The notes under the pieces were generated by a model, which did not search any database, had not been told where the DNA came from, and worked only from the letters and a program-made list of their open reading frames with translations. From contig MU831860.1 in assembly GCA_029204225.1 (NCBI GenBank), positions 36,111 to 100,110 of the forward strand: a stretch of 64,000 bases of DNA, read 5' to 3'. Made by a program: the position numbers and the translations under genes. This DNA is from Diphasiastrum complanatum. Taxonomy: Eukaryota > Streptophyta > Lycopodiopsida > Lycopodiales > Lycopodiaceae. Below are positions 11,300 through 23,377 of this stretch, in pieces (within the stretch, counting starts at the first letter, position 1; each line of letters opens with the position of its first letter).

Positions 11300-12804
11300 C
11301 TATTTGTCATTTATATAATATGGGGCTGCACATTCGTCATCTGACATTTGGCATATAGCCTTATCATTCTTGATCATAGAAAGCATAGATTTATAGTTAG
11401 GATGCCCCAACCTTCTATGCCATAACTCCTCCTTAGACATAAGAGCAATTTCACAAAAGTTTGCATTCTGATAAGAATTTAACTTGAAGATGCCACCATA
11501 TCTAGATCCATTAGCTAGGATCTCATCACCTGTCTTAATAAAGCAAGTATTGGAATTTAATTTTACATCACAACTGCAATCAGACAACTTTCCAACACTT
11601 ACCAGTTCTTTGTAAGCTTAGGAACAAAAAGAACATTGGAAAGTGATAGAACTTTAGAAGAAGCAAATTTTAATGGAATGTTGCCAATTCCTTCAATTGA
11701 GCATTCATGATCATTTGTTGTATAAATAGATCTTTTAAGTCCTTTATAAGGTACAATAGAGTCAAAAGACTCCTTTGAACAACACACATGTGATGAGGCA
11801 CCACTATCAATGTACCATGCTCCATCCTTCTTGAAGGGTGTTGAAGAAAGGCTTGACACCATGAGGGATCCTTCTCCATCACTTGCAATAAAGTCTTCTT
11901 CTTTCTCATTAGAGAGATTTGCTTGTTTGAGTTGATTTTTATTTTGAATTAGAGGCATAGTGCTCCTTCTTGCCACAGAAGAAACACTTGACTTTCTTCT
12001 TCTTGGTCTTGGAAGTAGAAAGATGAGTTGAGTCATCCTCTTCACCATCTTTGTCTTTGTCCTTGGCTTTGTCTTTGTTGAAAGCTTGAGAAAACTGGTT
12101 CTTGCTCCTCCCTTTATGCTTGTCCTTGACAAAGAGAGCTTTGTCACTCCCAATATGCTCGAGTTTGTTCATCTTGAAAGTTTGTAACTTTGCCTTGCTT
12201 CTTCAGAGATAAGAATTCCTTGAAGAGTCTCCAGATTGGGCAACTCCTCCTTTATGGCAAAGGATTGAACAAGATTAGCATAGTCTTCTTTTAAGCCATT
12301 AAGAATGACTTGCACTAGCTCATCTTGATTGATTGTGACACCAACACAAGCAAGCTCCCTATGAAGATCTTTTACTCTTAGAACATAATTTGATGCACTC
12401 TCCTCACTTCTTTGAAAACTTTGAAAAATATGATTTCTAAGAGTGAGTATTCTAGAAGTGTTCTTAGCTTCATAGATTGACTTAAGTGCATCCCAAGCTT
12501 CTTTAGCAGTGATGCAATATCCTATTTCTCTTAGAATCTCATTAGATACATTCATTTTAATGAAGTGTAGAGCCATTCTAGCTCTCTTACTATACTTTGG
12601 TATTTCAAGTTGTGCTTGAGGCTCCCCCTCAATACCAATGTCCATAACATCCTGGAGTATAAGAACAGACTCCATCCTAACCTTCCATATTGAATAATTG
12701 GAGGTACTTAGTCTTTCACTTGGTTCTAAGAGATATCCTCCTACATGTGCCATATTGTGAAGACTTCTTGTTATTGGACAATTATATGTTTGAGCTTGTT
12801 CCAA
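11300..12804 (-). pseudogene. copia gag-protease-pre-integrase, interrupted
   Basis: This is a second minus-strand copia element. Gag (12804-12169, 211 codons) reads LSTSNYSIWKVRMESVLIL, then AKEAWDALKSIYEAKN and VILNGLKEDYANLVQ. A frameshift leads to a lysine-rich stretch with a single zinc knuckle, CFFCGKKEHYASNS, whose fourth ligand is Ser instead of Cys (12172-11939). The protease box WYIDSGASSHVCC lies in another frame (12153-11599). The pre-integrase domain (11587-11300) has LWHRRLGHPNYKSM and is cut near 11320 by the inserted LTR of the neighbouring element. A related gag lies at 63.24-63.91 kb on the plus strand. Confidence 0.87.
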
Positions 12805-13509
12805 ATAGACTTGATGTTGCTACTCTCTTTCACTATAAAAATTTTCACGGGTGTGCTACCAATCCTATGTGAAAAACTTGCAACTGTATTTGAGATAGAT
12901 CTCAAATATTCCACAAAACAAGATAATTTAGATCAGTCTCTCAAAATGAATTGAGGAGTATAGACAAATTTTGATTCTACTTTTAGCACATGTTAGATGC
13001 TACAAAAGAAAACACTAATGATTCAAAGAAGGCTCAAAGTGTTCAATAACACCAAAATTTGTCTTGATCTTCAGTTTCTTGTGTTGAATACTCAAAACAA
13101 TGGATTGTGAATCAAGCTAAATTGGATCAGATAAAAAACTGGTCACTCGGATTTTGGACCTCTCTCTGCCCTCTTTAAGAGCTTGTAACTCTTGATAGAC
13201 ACATGAGATTGATTTGAGATCAATTGCAATCGAAAGTACTCTTTCTGAGCTTTCCATCAAGCTATAAGATCAATATCTTTGGACCAATTATGAAGGAGAT
13301 AAAGAGGTTTGAAAATCTCTGATTTTCACAAGTGCGAAATTCCAGAATTCCGTACAATGTCAATTTTGATTTGAAAATCTTGTTTCTATCCTCTTTGATC
13401 CAAACACTTTTCAAGAAAAGGTAAAGAAAAGTGATAAACAGCTTTTTTGCTTGAATTGGGCTCACAAATTCTTGCACAAACAGAGATAATAGCATGCAAA
13501 GCTTAATTT

Positions 13510-13522
13510 GGCTTTGATACCA
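13510..13522 (-). other. Primer binding site of the 11.3-14.2 kb copia element
   Basis: Minus strand TGGTATCAAAGCC matches the initiator-tRNA-Met PBS with one change. It directly abuts the LTR starting at 13523 and precedes gag by about 700 bp of leader. Confidence 0.8.
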
Positions 13523-14239
13523 TGATAAAATTCCAGCAAGCTCACACGTGTGGTTAATGATCCTCAAGTGTGAATGATCTTGTTAAGCTTTGTGTTTAGC
13601 ACATAAATTGATTCTAGATTGAATGTCAAGATCTAGTACAAGATTTAATGGCTAAATCACAATCTAGCATGCTAAGAATCAAAGAATGATTGCTTTGAAA
13701 AACAAAAAAGAGAAGAAGTACAAGAATTCAATGCATTAGCATAAGCCTTTACTCGAGTTAGAGAGAGAAAGAGAGAGCAAAATTCAAGCAAACAATAGTA
13801 TAGATCCAAATTGACATGAAATAGCTTCAAAGCTTGGTTCTTCATAAAAAATTATGAGAGAGTCTACACATATTTATGGAGATTGGAGTAGCTCGAGGTA
13901 GAACCATCTCTCTCCAACTTTCATCCACATCTAAAAGTGAGAACTAGAGAACTAGTGACATTTGTCACTTTACATGCATGCATTTCTACCTACTTTTACC
14001 AAGTGTCAAATTTTCAACTAGAATTGTACAAATCATCATGCATGTGTCCAATTCAATTTGTGCATGCCTTGCATGTCACTATGGATCACTTACAACCATT
14101 GCATGTGATGTGCCACGAGTTGTTTCTTCTAGGCCAAATTTGGCATTTACAATATGGAACATCATATACGCATAGGAAAAACTTTGCCAAAAGCCTAAAG
14201 TCAAGATAGATGATTTTTCATTTTTTAACATCTCCAACA
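13523..14239 (-). repeat. 5' LTR of the 11.3-14.2 kb copia element
   Basis: On the minus strand it starts TGTTGGAGATGTTAAAAAATG (14239) and ends GGAATTTTATCA (13523), next to the PBS. Length is 717 bp with TG...CA ends. It contains AG-rich segments (about 13755-13780). Beyond 14239 the sequence switches to another copia integrase, which supports the outer boundary. Confidence 0.75.
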
Positions 14240-14490
14240 TATATGTGAAATTGCATAATGTCTCTTTCACTTGTGCCTTGATTTTGAGGAGGTCTACCCA
14301 AATATGCCTAGTACAATCATCAACGAATGAGACAAAGAGGCCGACTACAAATAGTTGATGTCATGCTAGATTTGGAGGCTATTCTACCTTCACTCATTTT
14401 GAACTTTCATAGCTTATCTTCTTGAGAGCCATGGCTTTTTCCTTTTGGAGATTGATGTGTCAATTCCTTCATATGAGAGCTTAATTATTT
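14240..14490 (-). pseudogene. copia integrase fragment used as insertion site
   Basis: The minus-strand reading gives VGLFVSFVDDCTRHIWVDLL and KIKAQVKETLCNF, matching the copia integrase core (YF.TFIDD.SR..WVYLLK pattern). Upstream there is a decayed PWLSRR...MKVQNE segment. It is cut by the LTR at 14239. Confidence 0.65.
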
Positions 14491-14499
14491 AAATTTGGA

Positions 14500-16150
14500 T
14501 GAATTTATCTCCTTTTCCATAATTGGTGAGTTTCTTGAATTCTTGACTATATTTTTGATTTCATGTTTTACCATGCTAATTTGATGCTTATGAATGGATT
14601 ATATGCTAGGAGGCTATGATTGGCAAATGACAAAGTTGTCAGTAGGACTAGGGATGTAAATTTTGTCCAAGATAATCATCATGTTTGATGTCGTAAATTA
14701 GTTCCAAACAATGAGGAGGATATATAATGTGAGATTTGTCCAAGATAGATTGAGACATACGTCATAAATTATGTCCAAGATACTTAGCAGGATAGATAGT
14801 GTAGAAATTGCTAGACAAGTGATAATTGTAAAGGATGGAAAGAGATGTGTGCTTACTCTAGCGTTTAGGGCTGACTAGACAAATGGGGTCACTCCATGAT
14901 AGGAGAAAAATGAAATCAAATTGTCCATGTAGTCATGCTAGTAGGAGGATTTTAGACATAGTGCTACACACACTTGTGGTTAGACTAATAAAAAAAAGGG
15001 GGGGACTTGAGATAGTTCTCTTTGCCATGGTTTGCATTGTGTAAATGATCTTGTCTCTCTCTCACTAAAAAATGAAATACTCAAATATCACACACAATTC
15101 GCTTGCACCTTTTTTTCTTTTCTAAAGTGTAAATATTATATTTCATTTCTCATGAGACATTATCTCCATGCATATAACGATAACATGACCATGCATAAAT
15201 ATTTTGAACTTTTGTACATGTACAAATCCTAGGGATAAAGTTGACATTGTTATGAAATTTATTTGCCCAAAAACATTGGATTTCTAATGCACAATCATAT
15301 TTCGTAAAGCAATTATTCAACGAACAAGCAACATCCTAGTGTGCAATTCAAAAATCGAGAACATGGTTCATTGCATAGTCGTAATGCCAAGAGCTTGTTT
15401 TTGCTTTGTATTTAGGTGGGACCTCAAAATTTATACTATACTTATGCTCTCCGCACATTAAAAACCTTTTTAAAATGTTTGTGTGGACACCCTTTTCAAA
15501 ATTGGCACATACACTTGGGACTTTCCAAGTGCTAGGTGCCAATGACTAAATGGATGTCACCATGAACCTTCCTAGAGAAGTTATCTTAGGAAGTTATCAC
15601 TGAATCAACCATGAAATTTACACTGTGTTAATCATTATTATGCATAAAACAAAATCGCGAGAAGTTATGAGTGAATCAACCATGAAGCTTACAATTTGTT
15701 AACCTTATCATCATTATTATGCATAAAACAAAAGCTCAATCAAAGTTTATGCAAACCAAATCTATGGCCTGGACCTTTTTTGATGAGATTAGGCATGCTA
15801 GAGGCAAGGCTTGGGAGAGGTGGGTGGTGAATGAATGAAAGGAATAAGTTAATCAAAATTGGAAAATAATATGTAGTAGGGCCAGGAAGACTTTTCCTGA
15901 TGTGAAATTGAGGAATCACTACACTTAGCTAACAGCTCACAATTCTGTAGAGATCCTAGATACAAGGTTTGGGTAGAGATCCTAGATAAGAGTGTAGTGG
16001 TGTAGCAAGGCCAAAGCTTCTCTCCCACTCAAGCCTTAAAAAAGAATTGTGTGCAATTTTCAAGGACACAAACGTCACATTGTTTTGTCATTGTTCTCCC
16101 ACTACCACTTGTCAACAAAAAGAGTAGGCATGCTAGCAATTCCCCAATTT
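14500..16150. other. Gene-free DNA with a short tandem duplication
   Basis: No convincing coding sequence. An imperfect direct duplication of about 65-70 bp (15594-15657 and 15664-15735) shares TGAATCAACCATGAA and ATTATTATGCATAAAACAAAA. The rest is AT-rich. Confidence 0.5.
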
Positions 16151-16190
16151 CCTTCGATTTTCATGTCATGCCATCACGTTGTTATGATGC

Positions 16191-16330
16191 CACGTGTCAG
16201 ATCTTGATTGGGTGGTGACCCATTCAGATTTCTCAGTACCATTCAGATCTTGCCACGTGTCAGTATGTGGCCATTAGTTTACTTTTAAGAGATGCGTCTT
16301 TACACGTGGCTGACATCGAGGTGGGCGATT
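16191..16330 (+). promoter_or_regulatory. Candidate promoter: three G-boxes and a TATA-like run
   Basis: CACGTG occurs at 16191-16196, 16254-16259 and 16303-16308. The first two are in identical GCCACGTGTCAG contexts, and the third is the same site inverted (ACACGTGGC). GCCACGTG is the core of bZIP/bHLH targets, including ABREs. An ATTTAAAAAAAA run follows at about 16327, and the DNA downstream is more mixed in composition, as in a transcribed leader. This suggests a start near 16.35 kb for the gene at 17922, with a long leader; the link is inferred. Confidence 0.4.
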
Positions 16331-17921
16331 TAAAAAAAACTAGCGTGCTATTGAGCACGATCAGAATGTGGAGCTAGTTTGTCGCTCTCGTGTTGATCTG
16401 CATTCTAAGAAAATTTCCGAGATTTTGGAGGATTTTCTGTTTCTGGGTCTGAGCTCTGGAAATGCAGAAATGGGGGAGAAGACAAAGTCTGTTGAGACGT
16501 TTCAGCATCTGAACTAATAAAAGCATCTGCATAAACCTACCCTTTGATGTGAGCTTGGAGTGACTAAATCCAAAGATAATGCTTTGTTTCTGAGAATTTT
16601 TTGTGGATGGGACCGATTCACACTGTTTCTGTCGATAACCCAGTTGTGGGCTTGCTCATGCCGGACCCAGCGTTGTATTTATTCCAAATCTGTCTACCAG
16701 AAAGTGAGATTTTCTGTGCAATATTAAAAAAAAAGTGAGATTTGATGTTTGTATGTACTGTTGTTGGATGATTTGTTTATTGCAGTGTTAAATTGATGGT
16801 CTCAGGCCTGCATGTGCCTGCTCCTAGAATCTAGATCATACACTATCCTGTAGTGGGCACTGCGCTTGATTTGCCCATTTGTGAGTCTGAAGCATTAGAA
16901 ATATCCACCCACTGCATTGAATAGGAATAGATCTTGAAAGTCGTGAGTCGTGGATTTATGACCGTTTGGCATTGTAACTTGATGTGAGGTCTGTGAACAG
17001 TGCAAAGGCGTGAACTGTTGTAACTCCAAAAAAGACCAGACTCCAGACATCATATCTGGCATTATCTGCAAACGATAGCGTGCAGTGACCAGTCTCCAGA
17101 CTCCTATAAGCACGTGATTACCGAGACAAACTGTACAACTTAAAAGTGTCTTCCAGTAGACTGGTGTAGTCTTTTGCACTTGCTTTATATTTTGCCGTAT
17201 TGTGGCATCTGCATTTTTTGGTTTCGGTTTTTGTCCGAGCAATTCTGTTCAAAGGGTACAAGTGATAGCTGAAGCCTGACAACTTCTCAACTTACAAGCT
17301 ACAAATCACAGTTTATAGCCCCCGACTCCAATGGATCTAACCGTCGTGAGTTGTAAGTTGTAACGTGGTAACGTGCCTTGGAAGTTGGAAGCAAAAGCTT
17401 GAGAGAGCCAGTACTTCGACTGAAAATGGATGGATTAAACCTTGGCTTCTCGTACTCCTGAACACTTACAGTCTAGATCTAGAGTTCACAGACAGTACGG
17501 TAAAAGGCATCTAACACTCGAGAGAAAGAGATTGCAGACGTTGAGAGTGACTTTGGACAATTCACCGGCTTCTTGGAGATTCTGAAACATTATCTTTGTA
17601 TGTTTTCTTGCCATTTGTCTGAAAAATCAACAGGTGAAACAATCTGTATTTTGCTATTTGTCAAACCATCCTGGCTCCTGCAGTCCATTGATGTCATTTC
17701 TAAGAGAGATGGTTACAGCCTTACAGGGGGCTCGATGGTTTAGTTGCCCGGCTTTAGCATATCTATAGTAACCTGAGAGGTCTGGGACAAGCAGTGTCTG
17801 AAAAGCAATAGCAGCTGGGCTGTTAGCTGCAAATATTAGAATTCGCTGTGGTATGCTGGTTAAAGACAGAGGATTCTAATGGTGGACAGATATCTTTGAA
17901 GTTGGTGAAGTCATCACGATA

Positions 17922-19442
17922 ATGGATGAACAGACAGAAGCGAAGAATATAGACAATGGGCTAGAGTTAAAGCAGCTGTCTCTTCCTTTTAAGTGGGAAG
18001 GACCAAGTGCAACGATCGCCAAGGGAGGAGCTTTGTGCATGATCCTCTCCCGATCAGAGCTTGCAAGCTTAGGGCTCTCCCATTTGCAGATGTTTCCATC
18101 AAACACTACCTCCAGTGCCTTCTTAGATGCTGGCGCTACGGTTTCTTCATCGCAAATGATTTCATCCTTCACGGACGTTTTGCCTGTTCTGAAGACCAAG
18201 GCTGTTCTGGATGCCGAAAAATCTCATTCCTCAGAAGCCTCTTCTCCTCTTCCAGCCAGGAGTCATAAACCTAGGAAGAAAGCCATGTCAATGGACGAGA
18301 TCGCTCTCTACGAGCAGCTATATGGAGGATTCATGTATCCTGGGTCCGAAGAGGATGGGTGGGAGATGAAGGAAACTCGAGATAACACAGGAATGGTCGC
18401 AAAGGAAAGATCAGAAGCCAGCAATGTGTGGCAGGAAAACTGTGAAGCTAAATTCCTCCTTCAGGTGATGCCATGGGAGCTTACTCCTCTTGCTCCCTTG
18501 AGACCTTTCGAGAGCACTGCCGCAGTGCCTTTCAAATGGGAGGATGCGCCAGGCAAGCCAAAGCCCGAGGCCGTATCTCCAAAGCTACATCCTCGCCTGC
18601 AACTTCCTCCTCGTCTCTATGCCAGGTCAAACCCTCTGCCGCTTTCTGACAAAAATGGCCATAGCCAAGTAAAGCGCATCTTGGAGATTATGTTACCGGC
18701 AAGCCGAAGTAAAAAAACCTCAAAATCACATCTGCAGGAAATAGACGAAAAGACACCGGCAGCATGCACCATCTCTGAAGGGGGCTCGTCACCCAACAGC
18801 ATTCTCCAAGGTTTTGATGCTCAAAGCCAAGCTTCATCTACTTCTCCAGATATTCCTTTAACTTCAGACGTGAGCTTGGATTGCAGCGCAGATCGTCAAT
18901 TATATTTCAAAGAAAGCTCCAGAGAGCCGCCATCCTCATCTTCGAACAATTTCAACACTCCATCCAGCTCTCCTTACACAGATTTCGGGCCTGTAGATGG
19001 GGCTAAAGCCTCCCGCCATCTCCATTTCGCAGTTGAGAATATTAAACAGGCTGTAAGATCATGGAACAGAAATAAAAGTGGTGGTCGACGGAATCACAGA
19101 TCCATGGACTTCGATGGCGCTGAGGTCTGGTCTCCGACGCTAGCCATTTATTATCAACAACATGAAGATGAGACGGATGGAATAAAAGACATTGCAAAGG
19201 ATCAGAGACTGACTGGAGATGAGAGCACCGGGTATGATCCGAAAGCTGTACAAACTCCGGAAAAGATAAGCGTTAATCAAAGGTCGCCAAGATCGTTCAT
19301 TTCTGATTCAACGCCTATCACCACACAGTCTACAGAGTTGCGTAGCAGAATGAAGAGGAGTCTTCGGAAATGCATAATGGACAAGATGCAAAGAAGCTAC
19401 ACTGTTGCTGTAAGCAAACAATCAATCTATTGTTCCTTCTAA
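17922..19442 (+). CDS. DUF688-family (VPFKWE motif) plant protein
   Basis: An intact 506-residue single-exon gene. Two copies of the family's FKWE signature are present: LPFKWEGP at residues 21-28 and the fuller VPFKWEDAPGKPK at 202-214, preceded by PWELTPLAPLRP (184-195). Other typical parts are the proline-rich LHPRLQLPPRL (222-232), a Ser-rich centre (about residues 290-350), an EVWSPTLAIYY block and a basic C-terminus (RSRMKRSLRKCIMDKMQRSY). There is no signal peptide or membrane segment. Members of this plant family are poorly characterised and some are annotated as hydroxyproline-rich, so no biochemical role is claimed. An upstream ATG at 17880 is followed by an in-frame stop after six codons, so 17922 is the likely start. 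The coding region is richer in GC than its surroundings and has no stops, so it is probably expressed. Confidence 0.85.
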   Translation: MDEQTEAKNIDNGLELKQLSLPFKWEGPSATIAKGGALCMILSRSELASLGLSHLQMFPSNTTSSAFLDAGATVSSSQMISSFTDVLPVLKTKAVLDAEKSHSSEASSPLPARSHKPRKKAMSMDEIALYEQLYGGFMYPGSEEDGWEMKETRDNTGMVAKERSEASNVWQENCEAKFLLQVMPWELTPLAPLRPFESTAAVPFKWEDAPGKPKPEAVSPKLHPRLQLPPRLYARSNPLPLSDKNGHSQVKRILEIMLPASRSKKTSKSHLQEIDEKTPAACTISEGGSSPNSILQGFDAQSQASSTSPDIPLTSDVSLDCSADRQLYFKESSREPPSSSSNNFNTPSSSPYTDFGPVDGAKASRHLHFAVENIKQAVRSWNRNKSGGRRNHRSMDFDGAEVWSPTLAIYYQQHEDETDGIKDIAKDQRLTGDESTGYDPKAVQTPEKISVNQRSPRSFISDSTPITTQSTELRSRMKRSLRKCIMDKMQRSYTVAVSKQSIYCSF

Positions 19443-20599
19443 AGCTATTCTGTATAGCGTGCATTTTTGCTTTGCATTACCTATCCATTCTTACTTTCTA
19501 GAGAAATTATATCAATCAATGCTTGGTCGATCTGCCTGCATGCTGCTGTACTAGATCATTAAGGCTTCTGGAAATTAGCTTTGTTTGAATCTACCTCTCT
19601 TCCTCCTGATTCCTGAATCCTGAATGTACAATCTAGATGTCTGTGTAATTTTCTTACATGTAATTTTCCAAATCATTTGGTTCTGTTGCTTGTGCCAATG
19701 TCCAATTATCAATGACAGACAAGTCTTGATGTTCTATCTTTGTTGACAGGTGCAGTATATAAAATTTCGCTCAAAGTGAGTCATTTTTTTCTCAGACAGT
19801 TCTGAAATTGATCCAAAATCGTCATTCAATTGCCTCGACCTCTTCAGCAAACTCCCATTTGTCTGTGTCTACATACATTGGGGTTCTATTGAACAGCAGA
19901 TGAATGCTGAGTCTTGCCATCAGCAGAGATCAAAGGTTTCGAACTTATAACGTAAAAAATATAAATATTGGAGAGAAGTTGCGAATGATTTAGCGACCAG
20001 AAAGTAAAAGTCTTGTAAAATTGCTTATGGGTTGTGACTTTGTATCACCCTTCTCTGAAATTTGTGGATTGAAGCTATCTAGATCTACATGCAAATACAT
20101 AAGTGGATCAATTCAAGTAGAGGGTTTATGGGTTTTTTCCAAGCTTTGATGTTTCCTAGTTGACAGATATTGGGATATCTCATAGATGTTTAAAAATTTC
20201 ACATCAGTTTCCTCACCAAAAACTGAAGAATTTCACATGAGACATATAGTTTCAAAGTTTGTGGATTATCTACCACTAGCAATGAATCTACTACTTTTAG
20301 TTATGAAAACCAAAAATTGTAGTGTTTTACCGTGTCTTTCAAGTGTTGTAAGCTTTTGTAAGGTTGGCTTGAAGGATTTTAGAGAGCACTCCACATCAAA
20401 ATGAAAATATAAAAAACAATCTAGTATACTCTTATTGTTGGTCCACATGATTTCTTATTGGTTTGCGTGCATTATCGGAAACTACATTGTCTTTGATCTT
20501 ATTTTTAGTGTAATGATAGAAGCATGTGAGGTACAATGCCCTTAAAGAAAAGAACAATGGAGCAAACTTTTGATGTGTTCTCCTTAAATGGCCACAAGA

Positions 20600-20600
<1 letters not shown>
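19443..20600. other. 3' flank of the DUF688 gene, no further gene
   Basis: The first 250-300 bp are T-rich and probably contain the 3' UTR and poly(A) site. The remainder is AT-rich with only short open stretches and no recognisable domain. Confidence 0.5.

Positions 20601-20601
<1 letters not shown>

Positions 20602-20656
<55 letters not shown>
20602..20656. repeat. (CT)n microsatellite
   Basis: An uninterrupted CT run of about 55 bp. Confidence 0.95.
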
Positions 20657-20661
<5 letters not shown>

Positions 20662-20752
20662 CATAGCTCAAGAGACCCCAATGTAAAATCACATTGAAAG
20701 GCAAAGAACTAGAATTAATCTACTCCTTTGAGTATAACTACAACATGAAATC

Positions 20753-22524
20753 ATGTTATTGAAGAAACTTAATATTTTTAGCTACAAAGCTTTGATAGCT
20801 TTCGAGTTCGTGTCTGCAGACATGCACGGAAAGGACCAACAGGCCTCTGTGTCTGCAAAAATACAAAGGAACTACCCATTGGCAGAAACCGCCTCGGACA
20901 ATAATCGCCTACATAACGGTTTCAGAAGGCCAAGACAGGAAGACACAAAGGTCAAACGAACATCTCGATCACAAAGACACCTCTAATCAGGTTCTCTATA
21001 GCAGTAAGGAGAAGCCAAAGAAATTGTTTAGACCTAAGAGGGAGTCAGACCAAAAACAGAATCGAGATCAACAGACAAAGACAGTCGCCAAAGGCAAATG
21101 GAAGAGCAAAGACAAGCCAAGACAACAAGATGGCAAAAAGAAAACATACATGAGATGTAAGCGAGAAGGTCACACAGTCGATACATGTTGGTTGCACCCG
21201 AAGATTGAATGTATTTAATTGCCACAAGAAAGGTCTTGCAATTATGGACTGCTACCAGAATCCGAGGAACAAGCAGCCTCAAGGCAAACGGGAGAACTAC
21301 AACAATTCGTCTTACATAAAAGATCTCGAAAGCTCCAAAATGGGCGAAGAAAGGACGAACCATGGTAATGCGACAGCCTACCTATGTGCAGATATGTGTG
21401 CAACCTCAACATTTGACACACAAGAGGTCATCCTCGATTCAAGAGCAACCTCTCACTTTGTTACATCTAGACGTATCATAGCTAACTTTAATAGCACATA
21501 TCCATCAAGATACATAGTTCTTGGAGACGGATCAAGACACCAAGTGAATGGCATTGGTTCGATATGGCTCAACACGAATGGCAAGGACCGAAGATTGGAC
21601 GACGTTTTGTTCGTACTCACGTTGCAGCAGGACTTGCTCTCAGTTGCAAAAATAGAAGATGCATGCATGTGCCGCCAGCACTAGTACACTCGTTACACAA
21701 GGAAGATGAAAAGGCAACTTATATCATTTGAAGTTGCGCCTACCAACAGATCAAGCACACCAAGCCCATGAATCTACAGACATTATATGGCACAAGAGAC
21801 TATGTCACATGAACCCAATGGCCTTGTATTAGGCAAACCAACATGGAGCGATTACAGGAGTAAGCATTAGGAGTGCAACCAACTCGACGTCTTATAATGC
21901 GTGCATGAAGGGGAAGATGTCACGTACTTCTTTCACTAGTTCAAAACAACAAAGATTTTGGAGTTAGTACATTCGGACATCTGTGGACCTTTTGACATGA
22001 TCTCTATAGGAGGCTCAAAGTACTATATCGCCTTCATCGACGACTATAGCAAGTTTGCAACAGTCTACTTCATACATAACAAGTCGGAAGCACTCGACAA
22101 GTTCATAGAAAAGTGGACAGGAAGCAAGGTCAAACAGATCAGAACTGATCGTGACGGAGAGTACATCTTGTATCGCTTTGCTGACTTCTGCAACTGTGGT
22201 GGAATCCTTCATACAAGGATTGCTTCCTACACACCGCAACACAACGGTGTTGCTGAAAGGAAAAATAGGACCCTTATGGAAGTCGCAAGGTTTATGTTGG
22301 CCTATTCGAAAGCACCAAGAGTGCTATGGGCTGAAGCAGTAACTACAACCGCCTACATCCTGAACATGATCGACACATCTGGTGTTTCTCACACGACACC
22401 ACACAAACTATGGTGGGGCAGAAAGCCCAATCTAACGCACATTCGGATCTTTGGATGTCTCGCCTATGCACACGTTCCAGATAAGCTTCGAAAGAAGCTC
22501 GATGAGAAAGTCGAACAAGGATAC
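20753..22524 (+). pseudogene. copia gag/protease/integrase fragment, interrupted
   Basis: Plus-strand copia fragment of the same family as the element at 6.7-10.3 kb. A decayed gag tail (20753-20986) and basic linker lead to zinc knuckles (MRCKREGHTVDTC in one frame, then after a shift NCHKKGLAIMDC). The protease box at 21205-21684 reads ILDSRATSHFV, so the conserved DSG is DSR, which should kill the enzyme. Integrase at 21958-22520 has LVHSDICGPF, FIDDYSKFATVYF, RTDRDGEY, YTPQHNGVAERKNRTLMEVA and WWGRKPNLTHIRIFGC, so the DDE core is intact here. It stops at DEKVEQGY where an LTR begins. The expected rest of the element is not found on the far side. Confidence 0.88.
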
Positions 22525-23377
22525 TGTCGTGGGAGCACGTGTGTGGGACTGATTCATGTTTGTCCTCTTCGTCTTCCTCTATCGCGAACAATTTTCTGTC
22601 TTTTAATTTTTTTTTTGTGCGGAAGCCCTTACAGGAACCCAGACACTCAACTACGCATCACAGAACACATTCTATTCTAGCAATCATGATACACAACAAA
22701 AGACAAGATGCACGAAAATAGAGTGACTGAATTATCAGTTTTAGTTTAGAGTGAATTTGTCAGTGTCTCGCTCGTTGGCAGAATGACATTCTACTCTTTC
22801 GCTGTGTTCTGCTCGTTGGCAAACTTTCATGCACAGCTATGGTGTCTTTACTTTTTTCTTCTATTCGCTACATCTCTCTCTGTCTCTTACAAATCTCTGT
22901 ATTCACATCTTCTATATTTTGTTATGATACAGAGAGGATCGTTTATACCTTCACTATGTAGAGTTTACAAGATAGCTAAACGTCGAATTACATGACTAGT
23001 TAATGCTAATCAACTAGTTAGTTAGTCTCCATTATTGCTACTCGTTTCAGCTGGGTGTGAAGCTCATTGAGCTGCCAGCTGACAGCGCGAAAGATTTTTC
23101 TTCGTCTGATTCGTAATCTCCCGTTTGCTTTCGTTCTTTTCGTTTCTTTTTGTACTTTTCATTTCACGTCCCTTTTGCGGTTTGCGGTCCAAGAGGTGTG
23201 TTTGTGATTCGCGATTGATTCGCAAATTGTTCGTGCTTCGAGTCAAAGACATGTTGACTGTCGTGAGTTGTTCTCGTTCGTGCTTCGCGTCAAAGACACG
23301 TTGACTGTCGCAAATTGTTCGACCTTCGTGTCTTGTTCGTGCTGCGACAAATTTGCAGGAGTTCGCCATTTCTGACA
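22525..23377 (-). repeat. 3' LTR of the minus-strand copia element at 23.4-26.7 kb
   Basis: On the minus strand it starts TGTCAGAAATGG (23377), immediately after GAGGGAG (the polypurine tract), and ends at CCCACGACA (22525). The TGTC...GACA ends are inverted. Length is about 853 bp. A 47-bp direct repeat (copies start at 23234 and 23281, TGCTTCGNGTCAAAGACANG) sits in U3. The left end coincides with the exact interruption of the older copia integrase. Confidence 0.65.

Noticed and set aside
15348-15542. 64-codon minus-strand open stretch
   Set aside because: No recognisable domain, no upstream or downstream signals, and a length within chance expectation.
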